Part shown: positions 35,051 to 44,905 of the stretch, in pieces
How positions within the stretch are numbered: position 1 is the first letter of the stretch
Layout: every line of letters begins with the position of its first letter
Assembly: GCA_963779685.1 (NCBI GenBank)
Contig: CAVZZG010000003.1
Span: 1,240,001 to 1,304,000, forward strand
Direction of reading: 5' to 3'
From: CAVZZG01 sp963779685
Lineage (GTDB): Bacteria; Actinomycetota; Thermoleophilia; Gaiellales; F1-60-MAGs149
Length of the DNA: 64,000 nt
The notes under the pieces: model-generated
Told to the model about the DNA's origin: nothing
Seen by the model: the letters and a program-made list of their open reading frames with translations, nothing else
The model's database searches: none
Made by a program: the position numbers and the translations under genes

Positions 35051-35711
35051 GCGGATCCGGCGCTTCTCACGCACGGAACGGGCGGCCCACTGGCTGCTGG
35101 CCGTGACGTTCTTCATCATGCTCGGAAGCGGCGCCTGCCTCTACGTGCCGTCGCTCGCATCGCTGGTCGACCGCCCGACCGCGAAGGCCTGGCACATCGA
35201 CGCCGCCATCGCACTCGGCGCGGGCCTGGTGCTGCTCGCCCTCGCCGGCGACCGCCGCTCGCTCGGCCGCACGGTGCGGGAGGCCGACCGCTTCGACCGC
35301 GACGACGTCGCGTGGCTGCGCGGCGGGCCACGGCGCCTGTTCGCGCGCTCCGGCGAGCCGCCGCAGGGGCGGCTCAACGCCGGGCAGAAGCTCAACACCG
35401 CCATCACCCTCGGCCTGATGGTCGTGCTCGCGTTCACGGGGTTCCTGCTCTGGGAGGGCGAGCGCGACACGACCTACCGGTTCGCCGGCACGGTGCTCGT
35501 GCACGACGTTGCAACGCTCGTCATCCTCGCGCTCGTGTGCGGCCACCTGTACCTCGCGCTCCTGCACCCGGCCACTCGCCACGCCCTGCGCGGCATCACC
35601 ACGGGCGACGTCGACCGGGCCTGGGCCGAGCGTCACCACCCGAAATGGGTGACGGAATCCACTACCGAGCTCACCCAGGTCAGTATCGTTGTCAACGATA
35701 CCAACACGTAG
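35040..35711 (+). CDS. Cytochrome b561-type membrane subunit (formate dehydrogenase gamma/MsrQ-like)
   Basis: A 223-residue protein with four membrane helices (about 18-40, 55-73, 118-138, 150-175). Candidate haem-ligand histidines lie in ERAAHWLLA, KAWHIDAAI, VLVHDVATL and CGHLYLALLHPATRH. This is the di-haem cytochrome b family that feeds electrons to periplasmic oxidoreductases, and its overlap with the molybdo-enzyme gene supports that. Redox partner and substrate are not known. Its last codons contain the palindrome at 35683-35701. Confidence 0.82.
   Translation: MAPERIRRFSRTERAAHWLLAVTFFIMLGSGACLYVPSLASLVDRPTAKAWHIDAAIALGAGLVLLALAGDRRSLGRTVREADRFDRDDVAWLRGGPRRLFARSGEPPQGRLNAGQKLNTAITLGLMVVLAFTGFLLWEGERDTTYRFAGTVLVHDVATLVILALVCGHLYLALLHPATRHALRGITTGDVDRAWAERHHPKWVTESTTELTQVSIVVNDTNT
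35683..35701. promoter_or_regulatory. Perfect palindrome GTATCGTTG-T-CAACGATAC, operator candidate
   Basis: Nine-bp perfect arms around one base lie in the last codons of the cytochrome gene, 40 bp upstream of the -35 element of the multicopper oxidase. The sequence is AT-richer than its surroundings. Size and symmetry fit a dimeric repressor such as a Fur-family metal regulator, but the family is inference. Confidence 0.45.
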
Positions 35712-35741
35712 TTTCCCGCAGAAATATAGGCAAGTTCCCTC

Positions 35742-35770
35742 TTAGGGATTCCCGGCTTCCCTCGTAAGAT
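35742..35770 (+). promoter_or_regulatory. Promoter of the multicopper oxidase gene
   Basis: TTAGGG (35742-35747) and TAAGAT (35765-35770) are spaced by 17 bp, in the most AT-rich stretch of the window. Four TTCCC repeats surround it. It leaves a leader of about 75 nt with GAAGGGG six nt before the ATG at 35853. Confidence 0.6.
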
Positions 35771-35852
35771 CGCCTCGTCAGGCCGAAGTCGGTGCACCTC
35801 CCCGGGTCGCGCCGCACGGCTCCCCAACGAGTCCTGACGGAAGGGGCGTACG

Positions 35853-38800
35853 ATGAACGCCGTAGTCCGCGGTGCGCTAGCGCTGCTCACTCGAGTTGTC
35901 CTGCCGTTGATAGCGGCAGTTGCGGTACTGGGGGTGGTGCAGACGCGCTCCGCCGGACCGGCGTCGGCCGCGCCGTCAGGCCCGACCGACTCCACGAAGG
36001 TCCCTCACTACTTCGGCCCGTACTCGAACTGGGCCAACAGTCCCCAGGCGCTGGCGAACGCCATCGTCACGATATCGGCCGTCGCGCCCTCCCCGGTCTC
36101 CGTCGGTAATCCGCTGACCGACCGGGCCTTCGCCACCGACTACGCAACCGCACCGGGCACCCTCGGCCCGGTGTTCGTCGTCCTGCAGGGCGCACTGCCC
36201 GCGGGTACCCTCTCGAACTTCCAGACCTGGAACCAGGCGACGACCGGCGGCAGTCCGACACCGTCGGCAGGCGGCCTGTTCCACGCCTACGTCCTGCGCC
36301 CCACCACCACGCCCAACCAGTACACCGTCGTCTACGACAGCGGTCAACTGACGGTGCCGGCCCCGGCCACCCCGGGCGTCGGCGAGGTCGCAACGTTCCC
36401 GGTCGCGCCCGGCTTCGCGACGCAGCTCGGCGACCGCATCGGCTTCTACGGCGAGGGCATCCCGGTCGACGACCTGGGCATCGGCAGCGACATCCTCAGC
36501 TACCCGGCGACCACCAACGCCGACCTCGTGACGCCGGCAGCCCCAGTGCTCACCAACACGTTGACGCTCGGCGTGGATGCGGGCTTCCCGATCCTCACGC
36601 AGACGCGGACCTATTCCGTCGCGGCCACCGTTACCCCGAACACGCCGGGAGGCGGCGCCGAGGCGACGGCCACCGTCGACCCCAAGACCGGCGGCATCTC
36701 GAGCATCGCCGTGACCAACCCGGGCTCCGGGTACGGCACTCCGCCCTCCGTCCAGATCACCTCTCCCGGCGTCACCCCGACTGCACTGGCCAGCGCGACC
36801 GCCCAGATCAGCACGGGCGTCGTCACCAGCGCGACGGTGGCCGAGGCGGGCTTCGGCTTCACGTCTCCCAGCGTCGTGCTCACCGGCGGTAATCCCACCA
36901 CGCCGGCCGTCCTGACCGCCAGCGGCGGTGTCGACAACGTCACGCTCGGGAGCGGCGGCGCCGGCTACACGACCCAGCCGATCGTCGTCTTCTCGGCCCC
37001 GAACCTCGTCGGCGGCAGGCAGGCGACCGGCACTGCGACAGCAAGTGCCACCGGCGTCATCACCGACGTCGCCGTCGTCGACGGCGGCAGCGGCTACACG
37101 TCGGCCCCGACCGTGACGATCTTCGATGCGAGCGCTCCCGCCACTCCGGTGTCGGATCCGGCGGTCGTCACCACGACGATCAACATCGGCCAGATCGACG
37201 TCACCTCGGGCGGCACGGGCTACGACTCGGCTCCGGCCCTGACCATCAACGACAGCATCGCGCCCTTCGACAAGGGTGCCACCGCCACCGCGAACGTCGC
37301 GGTCCTGGGCGCCGTCACCGGCATCACGGTCACGGCATCCGGCGCGGGATACGTCACGCCCGGCCTGAAGAAGTTCATCGACACCCTCCCGGGTCTCGGC
37401 CCGACGGGCGCCAACAACTACGGCCAGTACATCCCGGTCGCCGTCCCGGACACGACCACCTACCCGGGCACCGACTACTACGAGATCGCGGTCGTGCAGT
37501 ACCGCCAGCAGTTCGCCAGCGACATGCCGGCGACCCTCCTGCGCGGCTACGTGCAGCTGTCCACGAGCGTCGTGCCCGGCGCGAACGTCGCGCTCGGCAA
37601 CGCCAACCTCGATCCCACCAAGGCGGACACGCCGATCGTGGGCTACACCGGCGTCGACAAGCCGCACTACCTCGGCCCGACGATCATCGCCCAGAAGAAC
37701 CGGCCGGTGCGGATCCTGTTCCGCAACCTGCTCCCGACGGGCGTCGCCGGCAACCTGTTCCTGCCGGTCGACACCTCGCTGATGGGCGCCGGCGAGGGGC
37801 CCAACGCGATCCATCTGGATCCGACCACCCATGTCCCGATGGACATGTCGCCCGACCTCGGCACCGTCACCGACGGCGTCCGCAACCCGGCCTGCGGCGA
37901 GATCCCGAAGCCGGCCAACTGCTTCTCCGAGAACCGCGCCACGCTGCACCTCCACGGCGGCATCACCCCGTGGATCAGCGATGGCACGCCGCACCAGTGG
38001 ACGACACCGGACGGCGAGAGCACCGATTATCCCAAGGGCGTCAGCGTCAGCAACGTCCCGGACATGCCCGACCCGGGCCCCGGTGCGGAGACGTTCTTCT
38101 ACACCAACCAGCAGAGCGCGCGGCTGATGTTCTACCACGACCATGCGTGGGGCATCACCCGGCTGAACGTGTACGCCGGCGAGGCCGCGGGCTATCTCAT
38201 CACCGATGCCACGGAGCAGGCGCTGATCGCTCCCGGCGGGGCCCTCGACGGCCTCGGCGTCGGCACCCCGCTGGTGATTCAGGACAAGACCTTCGTCCCG
38301 AACACCATCACCCAGACCGACCCGACCTGGGATTCGTCCCGCTGGGGCGGCCTCGGTAGCCTCTGGACGCCGCACGTCTACATGCCGGCCCAGAACCCCG
38401 GCGACCCCACGGGCATGAGCGCCTTCGGACGCTGGATGTACGGCCCCTGGTTCTGGCCGCCGGCGCATGACGCCAAGTACCCGCCCATCAACAACCCCTA
38501 CTACGACTCGACGTGTGATCCGAACGTGAAGGCGTTCTGCGAACCGCCGCTGATCCCGTCGACGCCGAACATCTCGGTCGGCATGGAGGCGTTCAACGAC
38601 ACGCCGATCGTCAACGGCACCGCCTATCCGACGACCACCGTCGACCCGAAGGCCTACCGCTACCGCATTCTGAACGCCGCCAACGACCGCTTCTGGAACC
38701 TGCAGTGGTACGTGGCCGATCCGACCACGGGCACGCTCAGCGAGGTCGCCCTGAAGCCCGCCGAGCTGGCGGCCGCCCAGACCGACCCGAACGTCTTCCC

Positions 38801-41800
38801 GACGCCGGACACCACCAAGAGCCCGGCCGGGCCCAACTGGATCCAGATCGGCACCGAGGGCGGGTTCCTGCCCACGCCGACCGTGATCCCGGCCCAGCCG
38901 ATGACGTGGATCACCGACCCGACGCGGTTCGACTTCGGCAACGTCGACAAGCACTCCCTGCTCCTGGCACCGGCCGAGCGCGCCGACGTGATCGTCGACT
39001 TCTCGCAGTTCCGGGGCAAGACCCTGATCCTCTACAACGACGCACCCGCTGCCTTCCCGGCCCGGGTCTCGTCGTACGACTACTACACCGGCGGCCCCGA
39101 CCTGTCGCCCGTCGGCGCACCGACCACCCTGGCGGGCTACGGCCCCAACACCCGCACGATCATGCAGGTCAAGGTGTCGAACGCGGCGCCGGCGCTTGCG
39201 TGGGACCGGCCGAACACCACGGCCGACCGCATGGGCGCGCTCATGACGGCCTTCGGCCATCACGCCGACAAGTCGGGCGTGTTCGAGAAGGGCTCCGACC
39301 CGATCATCGTCGGCCAGGCCGCCTACAACACCGCGCTGGGCACGAGCTTCGTGACCAACGGCTGGTGCAGCAGCCCGAGCAATCCGTCGGCCAAGTGCGA
39401 CGGCTTCGCCCGCATCCAGGAGGGCAGCCAGCCCACCGACCAGTTCAAGTTCGACACCCTGCTGGGCAATCAGCTCCAGATCAACTTCCAGCCCAAGGGC
39501 ATGCACGACGAGGCCAACTCGGCCAACTTCGACGAGTGGGGCCGGATGACGGCCAACCTGGGCCTCGAGGCGCCAGGCGCGACGCCGCTCCTGCAGAACA
39601 TCATCCTCTACCCGTACGTGAACCCCGCGACCGAGGTGCTCGACACGGCCGGCCTGCCACCCGGCATCGCCGTGACCCCGATCTCCTCGGCCGCGGACGG
39701 CACCCAGATCTGGAAGATCACGCACAACGGTGTCGATACCCATCCCATCCACTTCCACCTGTACGACGTGCAGGTGATCAACCGGGTGACGTGGGACAAC
39801 ATCATCATGCCGCCCGAGCCGAACGAGCTCGGCTGGAAGGACACCGTCCGGGTCAGCCCGCTCGAGGACACCATCGTCGCCCTGCGGCCGATCGTCCCGA
39901 CCCTACCGTTCGGGGTGCCGGACAGCTTCCGGCCGGCCAACCCGATGATGCCCATCGGCGCCACCGGTAGCACGGGCGGCACGCTCAACGGCACCGAGGC
40001 CGGGTTCAACAACACCGACGCGAACGGCAACCCGATCACGCCGATCGTCAACACGGTCATGAACTTCGGCTGGGAGTACGTCTACCACTGCCACATCCTC
40101 AGCCACGAGGAGATGGACATGATGCGCCCGGTCGTCGTGCACGTGCCGACGACGGTGCCGGACGCACCCACCGGCCTCGCCTTCACGCGGGGTAGCGTCC
40201 ACCTCACCTGGGTCGATCCGCACTCCCGTCAACTACGCCGATCCGACCACGTGGCTCGGCCAGAAGAACGAGATCGGGTTCATCATCCAGCGGGCCGTCG
40301 CAGTGGGCGGCGTCGCCGGCGCCTTCGCCGACATCGGCAAGGCACTCGCCAACGCGACCAGCTTCACCGACAACCCGCCCGACCCGACGGCCGACCTACG
40401 TCTACCAGGTGGTGGCGTGGAACGCCAGCGGCAACTCCCTCCCGTCGGCTCCGGTCACGGTGCAGGGGCTGCCCAAGGCCCCGACCGGACTGACCGCCGT
40501 CGTCCAGCCCAATGCAGGGCTGCCGGCCGGCTCGCAGGTCGCACTCGCGTGGACGAACAACGCCACCAACGCGACCAACGTCGTGGTCGAGCGCGCCGTC
40601 GGCGCCGGAGCGTTCAGCGTGCTCGCGACGCTGGCTCCGACCGACGTCAGCTACATGGACACGGCCGTCGTCCCGGGCAACTACACCTACCGGGTCAACG
40701 CCATCAACGCCGTCGGCCCGTCGGCCTACTCGAACACGGCCCCGGTGACCGTGCCATTCGCGGCATCCGCGACCGCGCTTACGAGCTCGCTGAACCCGTC
40801 CACCTTCGGGGACAGCGTGACCTTCACCGCCACGGTCACCGCCGTCGCGGCCACGGCCATCCCGTCCGGCAACGTCGACTTCGCGGTCGACGGCGTGCCG
40901 GTCGGAACGGCGGCTCTCGACCCGTCCGGTGTGGCGACAGTCACCACCTCGGCTCTGGCCGCGGGCTCCCGGGCCATCACCGCGAGCTATCTCGGAGACA
41001 CGATCTTCGCGACCAGCAGCGGATCGCTGACCCAGACCGTGAACCAGGCCGCAACGACCACGACCGTGGGTAGCAACATCAACCCGTCGGTCGCCGGCCA
41101 GAGCGTCACCTTCACGGCCACCGTCAGTCCGGCGGCCGCAGGCGGTGCCGTCAACTTCAGCATCGACGGCGCCATCGTCGCCGGCGGCCCGTATGCGATC
41201 AACGCGTCCGGGCAGGCGACCTACTCGACGGCCGGCCTGGCAGTCGGTGCACATCCGGTGGTAGCCATCTACGCCGGCAGCCCGAACTACGCGGGCAGCT
41301 CCAGCGCCACCCTCACCCAGACGGTCGGCACGCTGCTCCGGACCAGCACCACCACGGTGACGAGCAACCGCGTCCCGACGGCGAACCTCGGCCAGAACAT
41401 CACGTTCACGGCCGCGGTCGCCGCCGCCACGGCGCCCGCCACTCCGGTCCCGACCGGCACCGTCCAGTTCAGCATCGACGGCGTCAACGCCGGCGGCGCG
41501 GTGGCCCTCAACGCCCTTGGACGGGCGACCTTCGCCACCAACACGCTGACCGCCGGGAGCCACAACGTGGTCGCCACCTACAGCGGCTCGATCGTCTACG
41601 CCGGTGGCATCAGCGCCACGTACGTCCAGGTGGTCAACCAGGCCAACTCGACGACGACGCTGACCCGCAACGTCAACCCGTCGGTGTTCGGTCAGAGCGT
41701 GACCTTCACCGCGAGGGTGACGCCGGCCGCAGCGACCGGCTCCGTCCAGTTCTACGTCGACGGCGCCGCCGTCGGCGGCCCGGTGGCCCTCGACGCGACG

Positions 41801-42217
41801 GGCCGTGCCCGCCTCGTGACGAGTGCACTGGCCGTCGGCATCTCGGTCGTCCGGGCGGACTACCTCGGCTCGGTGAACTACCGGGTGAGCAACGCCAGCG
41901 TGACCCAGACGGTCAACAAGGCAACATCGAGGACCGTCGTGACCACCAGCGGGTCGCCTGCCCCTCGCAACACGCCGGTGACCCTCACCGCCACCGTCAC
42001 GGCAGTGGCGCCGGGAATCGGCGTTGCAACGGGCAACGTCCAGTTCTACCTCGACGGCGTCATCATGGGCGGCCCTGTGGCCCTCAACGGTGCCGGCCAG
42101 GCGGCCTTCGCGACCAGCACGATCCCGGTCGGCCGTCACATCGTCACCGCGGTCTACGCGGGTGACGGCAACTTCAACACGAGCACCAGCGGCAACAGGG
42201 TGCAGCGCATCCTGTAG
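35853..42217 (+). CDS. Giant secreted multicopper oxidase with glycine-tyrosine repeats, Fn3 and Ig-like domains (two frame breaks)
   Basis: After a signal peptide (about 1-40) come a unique region, about six repeats of the type GGSGYTSAPTVTI (about 270-510), then cupredoxin domains. All copper motifs are present: LHLHGG (near 700), FYHDHAWG (near 760), HPIHFHLY (near 1297) and YHCHILSHEEMDMM (near 1411, T1 Cys and axial Met). Two Fn3 domains and five Ig-like repeats of about 90 residues follow. The frame moves +1 near 40221 and again near 40393; each is repaired by removing one base, and the last frame runs to 42217, giving about 2,120 residues. Large MCOs of this kind oxidise Mn(II), Fe(II) or phenolics; the substrate here is inference. 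Confidence 0.87.
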
Positions 42218-42263
42218 GCGACAGCCGGTCCTGGGGGGACCGGACATGCACGCCGCGCACCAC

Positions 42264-42297
42264 GGGAGGGGGAGGAGCGAAAGCTCCTCCCCCTCCC
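42264..42297 (+). terminator. Strong hairpin terminator after the multicopper oxidase
   Basis: GGGAGGGGGAGGAGC and its exact complement form a 15-bp stem with a GAAA tetraloop, 47 bp after the stop, followed by GGCTTTG. It also lies just beyond the end of the convergent PilZ gene. Confidence 0.85.
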
Positions 42298-42321
42298 GGC
42301 TTTGACTTCAGGAATCGGCTC

Positions 42322-43095
42322 TCAGGCGCGGCCGAAGATGCGGCGCAGGCCCTGGCGGCCGTCGCCGGTCGCGGCCAGCAGCTGGCGGAGCGGAACCTCG
42401 TCGGCCGACGCCGCAGCCGCCGCCTCGTCACGCAGACGGCAGCGGTTGCAGAGGCGGTCGAGCCGCAGCTGATCCATCTCACCGATCGCGACCACGCGCG
42501 CCGCGTAGCGGGTGCGGCCGTAGACCGCACGCTCGACCCGGACGACCTGGCCGCGGGCGCGGATGGCGGCGCCGGCCTCGTCCTCGAAGGCCAGATCCAG
42601 GGCCTCGCCGGCCTCGAACCGGCGATCGGCGATGAAGGCGATGCCGGAGCGCGACACGTCGGCGATCCGAACGGCCGCCGGCCGCGCATCCGGCGCGTGC
42701 CCGAATGCGTCGCTGAGCGTGACCGTGCCCGGCGCGTCGAAGTCGTACCGTGCGTCGCGCCGCTCGTCGCCCCGGGCGACGGCCTCGCAGAGCCGCAGCA
42801 GCGCGTCGGCGCGACCCGGAATGGTGTCCTCGACCTCCTCGACCGAGAACACCAGCTGGCGCACCTCGTCACCATCGTGGCCCCGCCCGGACACCCGGGT
42901 GCCCGGGCGCAGCCGGTCGGCCGCCACCGAGACCACCAGCGAGTCGCCGGCCACCACCTTCACCCGCAGCTCGGTGCACAGACCGCGGTCGTCCGCGACG
43001 GTACACGTGCCACCGACCCGGGCGTACCGGGCCACAAGCTCGGCGTCCGCGGACTCGGCGTCCTCTTCGGAATGGGGGGTTTCGTGATCCAGCAA
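42322..43095 (-). CDS. PilZ-domain c-di-GMP receptor (YcgR-like)
   Basis: The preferred product is 257 residues: an N-terminal YcgR-type barrel (about 30-105), then a PilZ domain with the c-di-GMP motifs RRDARYDF (RxxxR) and ADVSRSGIAF (D/NxSxxG) at the expected spacing. A basic tail follows, including CNRC. TTG at 43095 has AGGTAG six nt upstream; an upstream TTG at 43170 would add 25 residues. YcgR-like proteins act on motility or surface machines, and the prepilin peptidase upstream fits a pilus link, which is inference. A GGDEF cyclase at 9112 could supply the ligand. Confidence 0.85.
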   Translation of the reverse strand: MLDHETPHSEEDAESADAELVARYARVGGTCTVADDRGLCTELRVKVVAGDSLVVSVAADRLRPGTRVSGRGHDGDEVRQLVFSVEEVEDTIPGRADALLRLCEAVARGDERRDARYDFDAPGTVTLSDAFGHAPDARPAAVRIADVSRSGIAFIADRRFEAGEALDLAFEDEAGAAIRARGQVVRVERAVYGRTRYAARVVAIGEMDQLRLDRLCNRCRLRDEAAAAASADEVPLRQLLAATGDGRQGLRRIFGRA

Positions 43096-43244
43096 GGGAG
43101 CTACCTGGGGGAGATGCGTCCACTGTGGATATCGGACTGCAAAAAGTAGAACATGAGCAACTTCCCGCAAACTACGCCGAAATGCGCCGAACGACCCTCC
43201 CGAAACGGGGGATACCCGCCGGTGAAACCGACCCGGAAAAGATT

Positions 43245-43277
43245 CGAGGCGGGCCTCCGGAGGAGAGGCCCGCCTCG
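43245..43277 (-). terminator. Hairpin terminator downstream of the prepilin peptidase operon
   Basis: CGAGGCGGGCCT pairs exactly with AGGCCCGCCTCG (12 bp, 9-nt loop). On the minus strand it is followed by AATCTTTTCC, a short T-tract. It lies in the 301-bp gap 43096-43396 that also holds the PilZ leader; I see no other gene there. Confidence 0.75.
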
Positions 43278-43396
43278 CTATACGGCGGATGAGGGTGGAG
43301 GAGGAGGAGTAGCCGCCGTCGGGTAGTGCAGGGACTTTAGGCGCGAGTGGTTGAGATGCCTTGAAGGCGAGATCACGATTTCGTCACGGTACGTGC

Positions 43397-44065
43397 CTAC
43401 CTGTGGAGGTAGTAATCGGTGAGCTGCTGGCCCCAGAGGAGCCCGACGAGCCCGCCGAGCGCGAGAAAGGGCCCGAAGGGCACGTAGGTCTTCAGGCCGG
43501 CGCGGCCCTTCGTCGCGACCAGCACCAGCGACGGCAGCAGCGACAGCAGGAACGCCGCGAAGATGGCCACGAACACGTGCCACCCGAGGAAGGCGCCGAG
43601 GAACATCACCAGCTTGATGTCCCCCACGCCCATCCCGCCCGGGGCGACGAACCTGGCGACGATGACGATCAGCAGGAAGATCAGGCCGCCGACCAGCGTC
43701 GCCAGCACGTGCTCGGGCAGCGCCGAGATGTCGACCACCGCCCACGCCGCCAGGCCGACCAGGATGCCGGGCAGCGACAGCTTGTCCGGGATGATCCGGA
43801 ACTCGATGTCGATGAAGGTGATGGGCAGCAGCAGCGCCACCATCAGGAGCGCCGGCAGCAGCTCGGCATGCCATCCGATGGCGTTGCCGGCGGCCGCACC
43901 GACGGCGGCACCGACCAGTTCCATCACCGGCGGGCGGCGGATGCTGCGCGTCCATGCCGGCTGCTCGAGGGCCTCCTCGTCGCCGGCGGGGACGTGCACG
44001 ACGAACCACTCGGAGGCGAGGCCCGCGAGGGCGCCGGCGAGAGCACCGACGACGACCGCGATCAC
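43397..44065 (-). CDS. Prepilin peptidase (type IV, A24 family) lacking the methylase domain
   Basis: A 222-residue aspartic membrane protease with about six to seven helices. The two catalytic aspartates lie in FIDIEFRIIPDKLSLPG and GGMGVGDIKLV (GxGD). The N-terminal N-methyltransferase part with its CxxC pairs is absent; instead there is a short loop after one helix. Such peptidases cleave type IV pilins or pseudopilins, though no pilin gene is in the window. The start is GTG at 44065, 12 bp after aroE. Confidence 0.88.
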   Translation of the reverse strand: MIAVVVGALAGALAGLASEWFVVHVPAGDEEALEQPAWTRSIRRPPVMELVGAAVGAAAGNAIGWHAELLPALLMVALLLPITFIDIEFRIIPDKLSLPGILVGLAAWAVVDISALPEHVLATLVGGLIFLLIVIVARFVAPGGMGVGDIKLVMFLGAFLGWHVFVAIFAAFLLSLLPSLVLVATKGRAGLKTYVPFGPFLALGGLVGLLWGQQLTDYYLHR

Positions 44066-44077
44066 GCCCGTACCACG

Positions 44078-44905
44078 TCAGCGAACGAGGGCGGCACGCA
44101 TGATGTCGAGCGGCGGGTCGATGCCGGTCCAGAGGCGGAACGAGATCGCGCCCTGGCGCACGAGCACCTCGAGTCCGTCGACGACCGGCACCGACAGCCG
44201 GGTCGCGGCGGAGCACAGCGGCGTCGGGCGGCCATCAGGGCGGTAGGCGAGGTCGCAGACGACGCGGACATCGGTCAGGGCATCGGCGTGCAGGGGCGAC
44301 TCCGTTAGGGCCGATGCGCCGCCGAGCGGCGTCGCGTTGACGACGACGTCAACCGGCGCCTTGGGGAGCGAGTCGGCCGCCGAGATGCGGCCGAGATCGC
44401 CGAGCGCAGCCGCCAGCGCGACCCCGGCCTCGCGCCGCCGGGCCACCACGACCACCGTGCAACCCGCCCCGAGCAGGGCCGCGGCCACCGCGCGCGCCGC
44501 GCCGCCGGCGCCCAGCACCAGCGCGGTGCCGCGAAGCACGTCCGCACCGGCGGCCGCCTCGATCCCGCCGATGGCGGCGGCGCCGTCCGTCGAGTCGCCA
44601 TGCAGCGAGCCGTCTGCCCCGACCACCACCGTGTTCGCCGAGCCGCTCGCGGCCGCGGCCGGCGCGAGCGAGTCGCAGCGGCCGGCGACCGCCTCCTTGT
44701 GCGGGATCGTCACGTTGGCCCCGGCGAAGGAGAGCGCGGCCAGGCCGGCGAGCGCCGCGTCCAACCGGTGCGCGTCGACGCGCACGGGCACGTAGGCCCA
44801 GTCCAGCCCCGCAGCTGCGAAGGCGGCGTTCTGCATCCGCGGCGACAGCGAGTGCGAGACGGGATCGCCGATCAGCCCGACCAGGGTCGTCCCGCCGCCG
44901 ATCAC
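44078..44905 (-). CDS. aroE: Shikimate dehydrogenase
   Basis: It reduces 3-dehydroshikimate to shikimate with NADPH. The 275 residues contain GLIGDPVSHSLSPRMQNAAF, ANVTIPHKEAV (catalytic Lys), the nucleotide loop LVLGAGGAARAVAAAL, an NADP-favouring basic patch VVVARRREAG and VVNATPLGG. The start is GTG at 44905, with GTGA overlapping the mltG stop. It completes the shikimate set with aroC, aroKB and aroQ of the other block. Confidence 0.94.
   Translation of the reverse strand: MIGGGTTLVGLIGDPVSHSLSPRMQNAAFAAAGLDWAYVPVRVDAHRLDAALAGLAALSFAGANVTIPHKEAVAGRCDSLAPAAAASGSANTVVVGADGSLHGDSTDGAAAIGGIEAAAGADVLRGTALVLGAGGAARAVAAALLGAGCTVVVVARRREAGVALAAALGDLGRISAADSLPKAPVDVVVNATPLGGASALTESPLHADALTDVRVVCDLAYRPDGRPTPLCSAATRLSVPVVDGLEVLVRQGAISFRLWTGIDPPLDIMRAALVR

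Noticed and set aside
35976..39758. 1,260-codon minus-strand frame opposite the multicopper oxidase
   Set aside because: Antisense of a gene with all copper motifs; its sequence is low-complexity Arg/Gly/Val with no motif.
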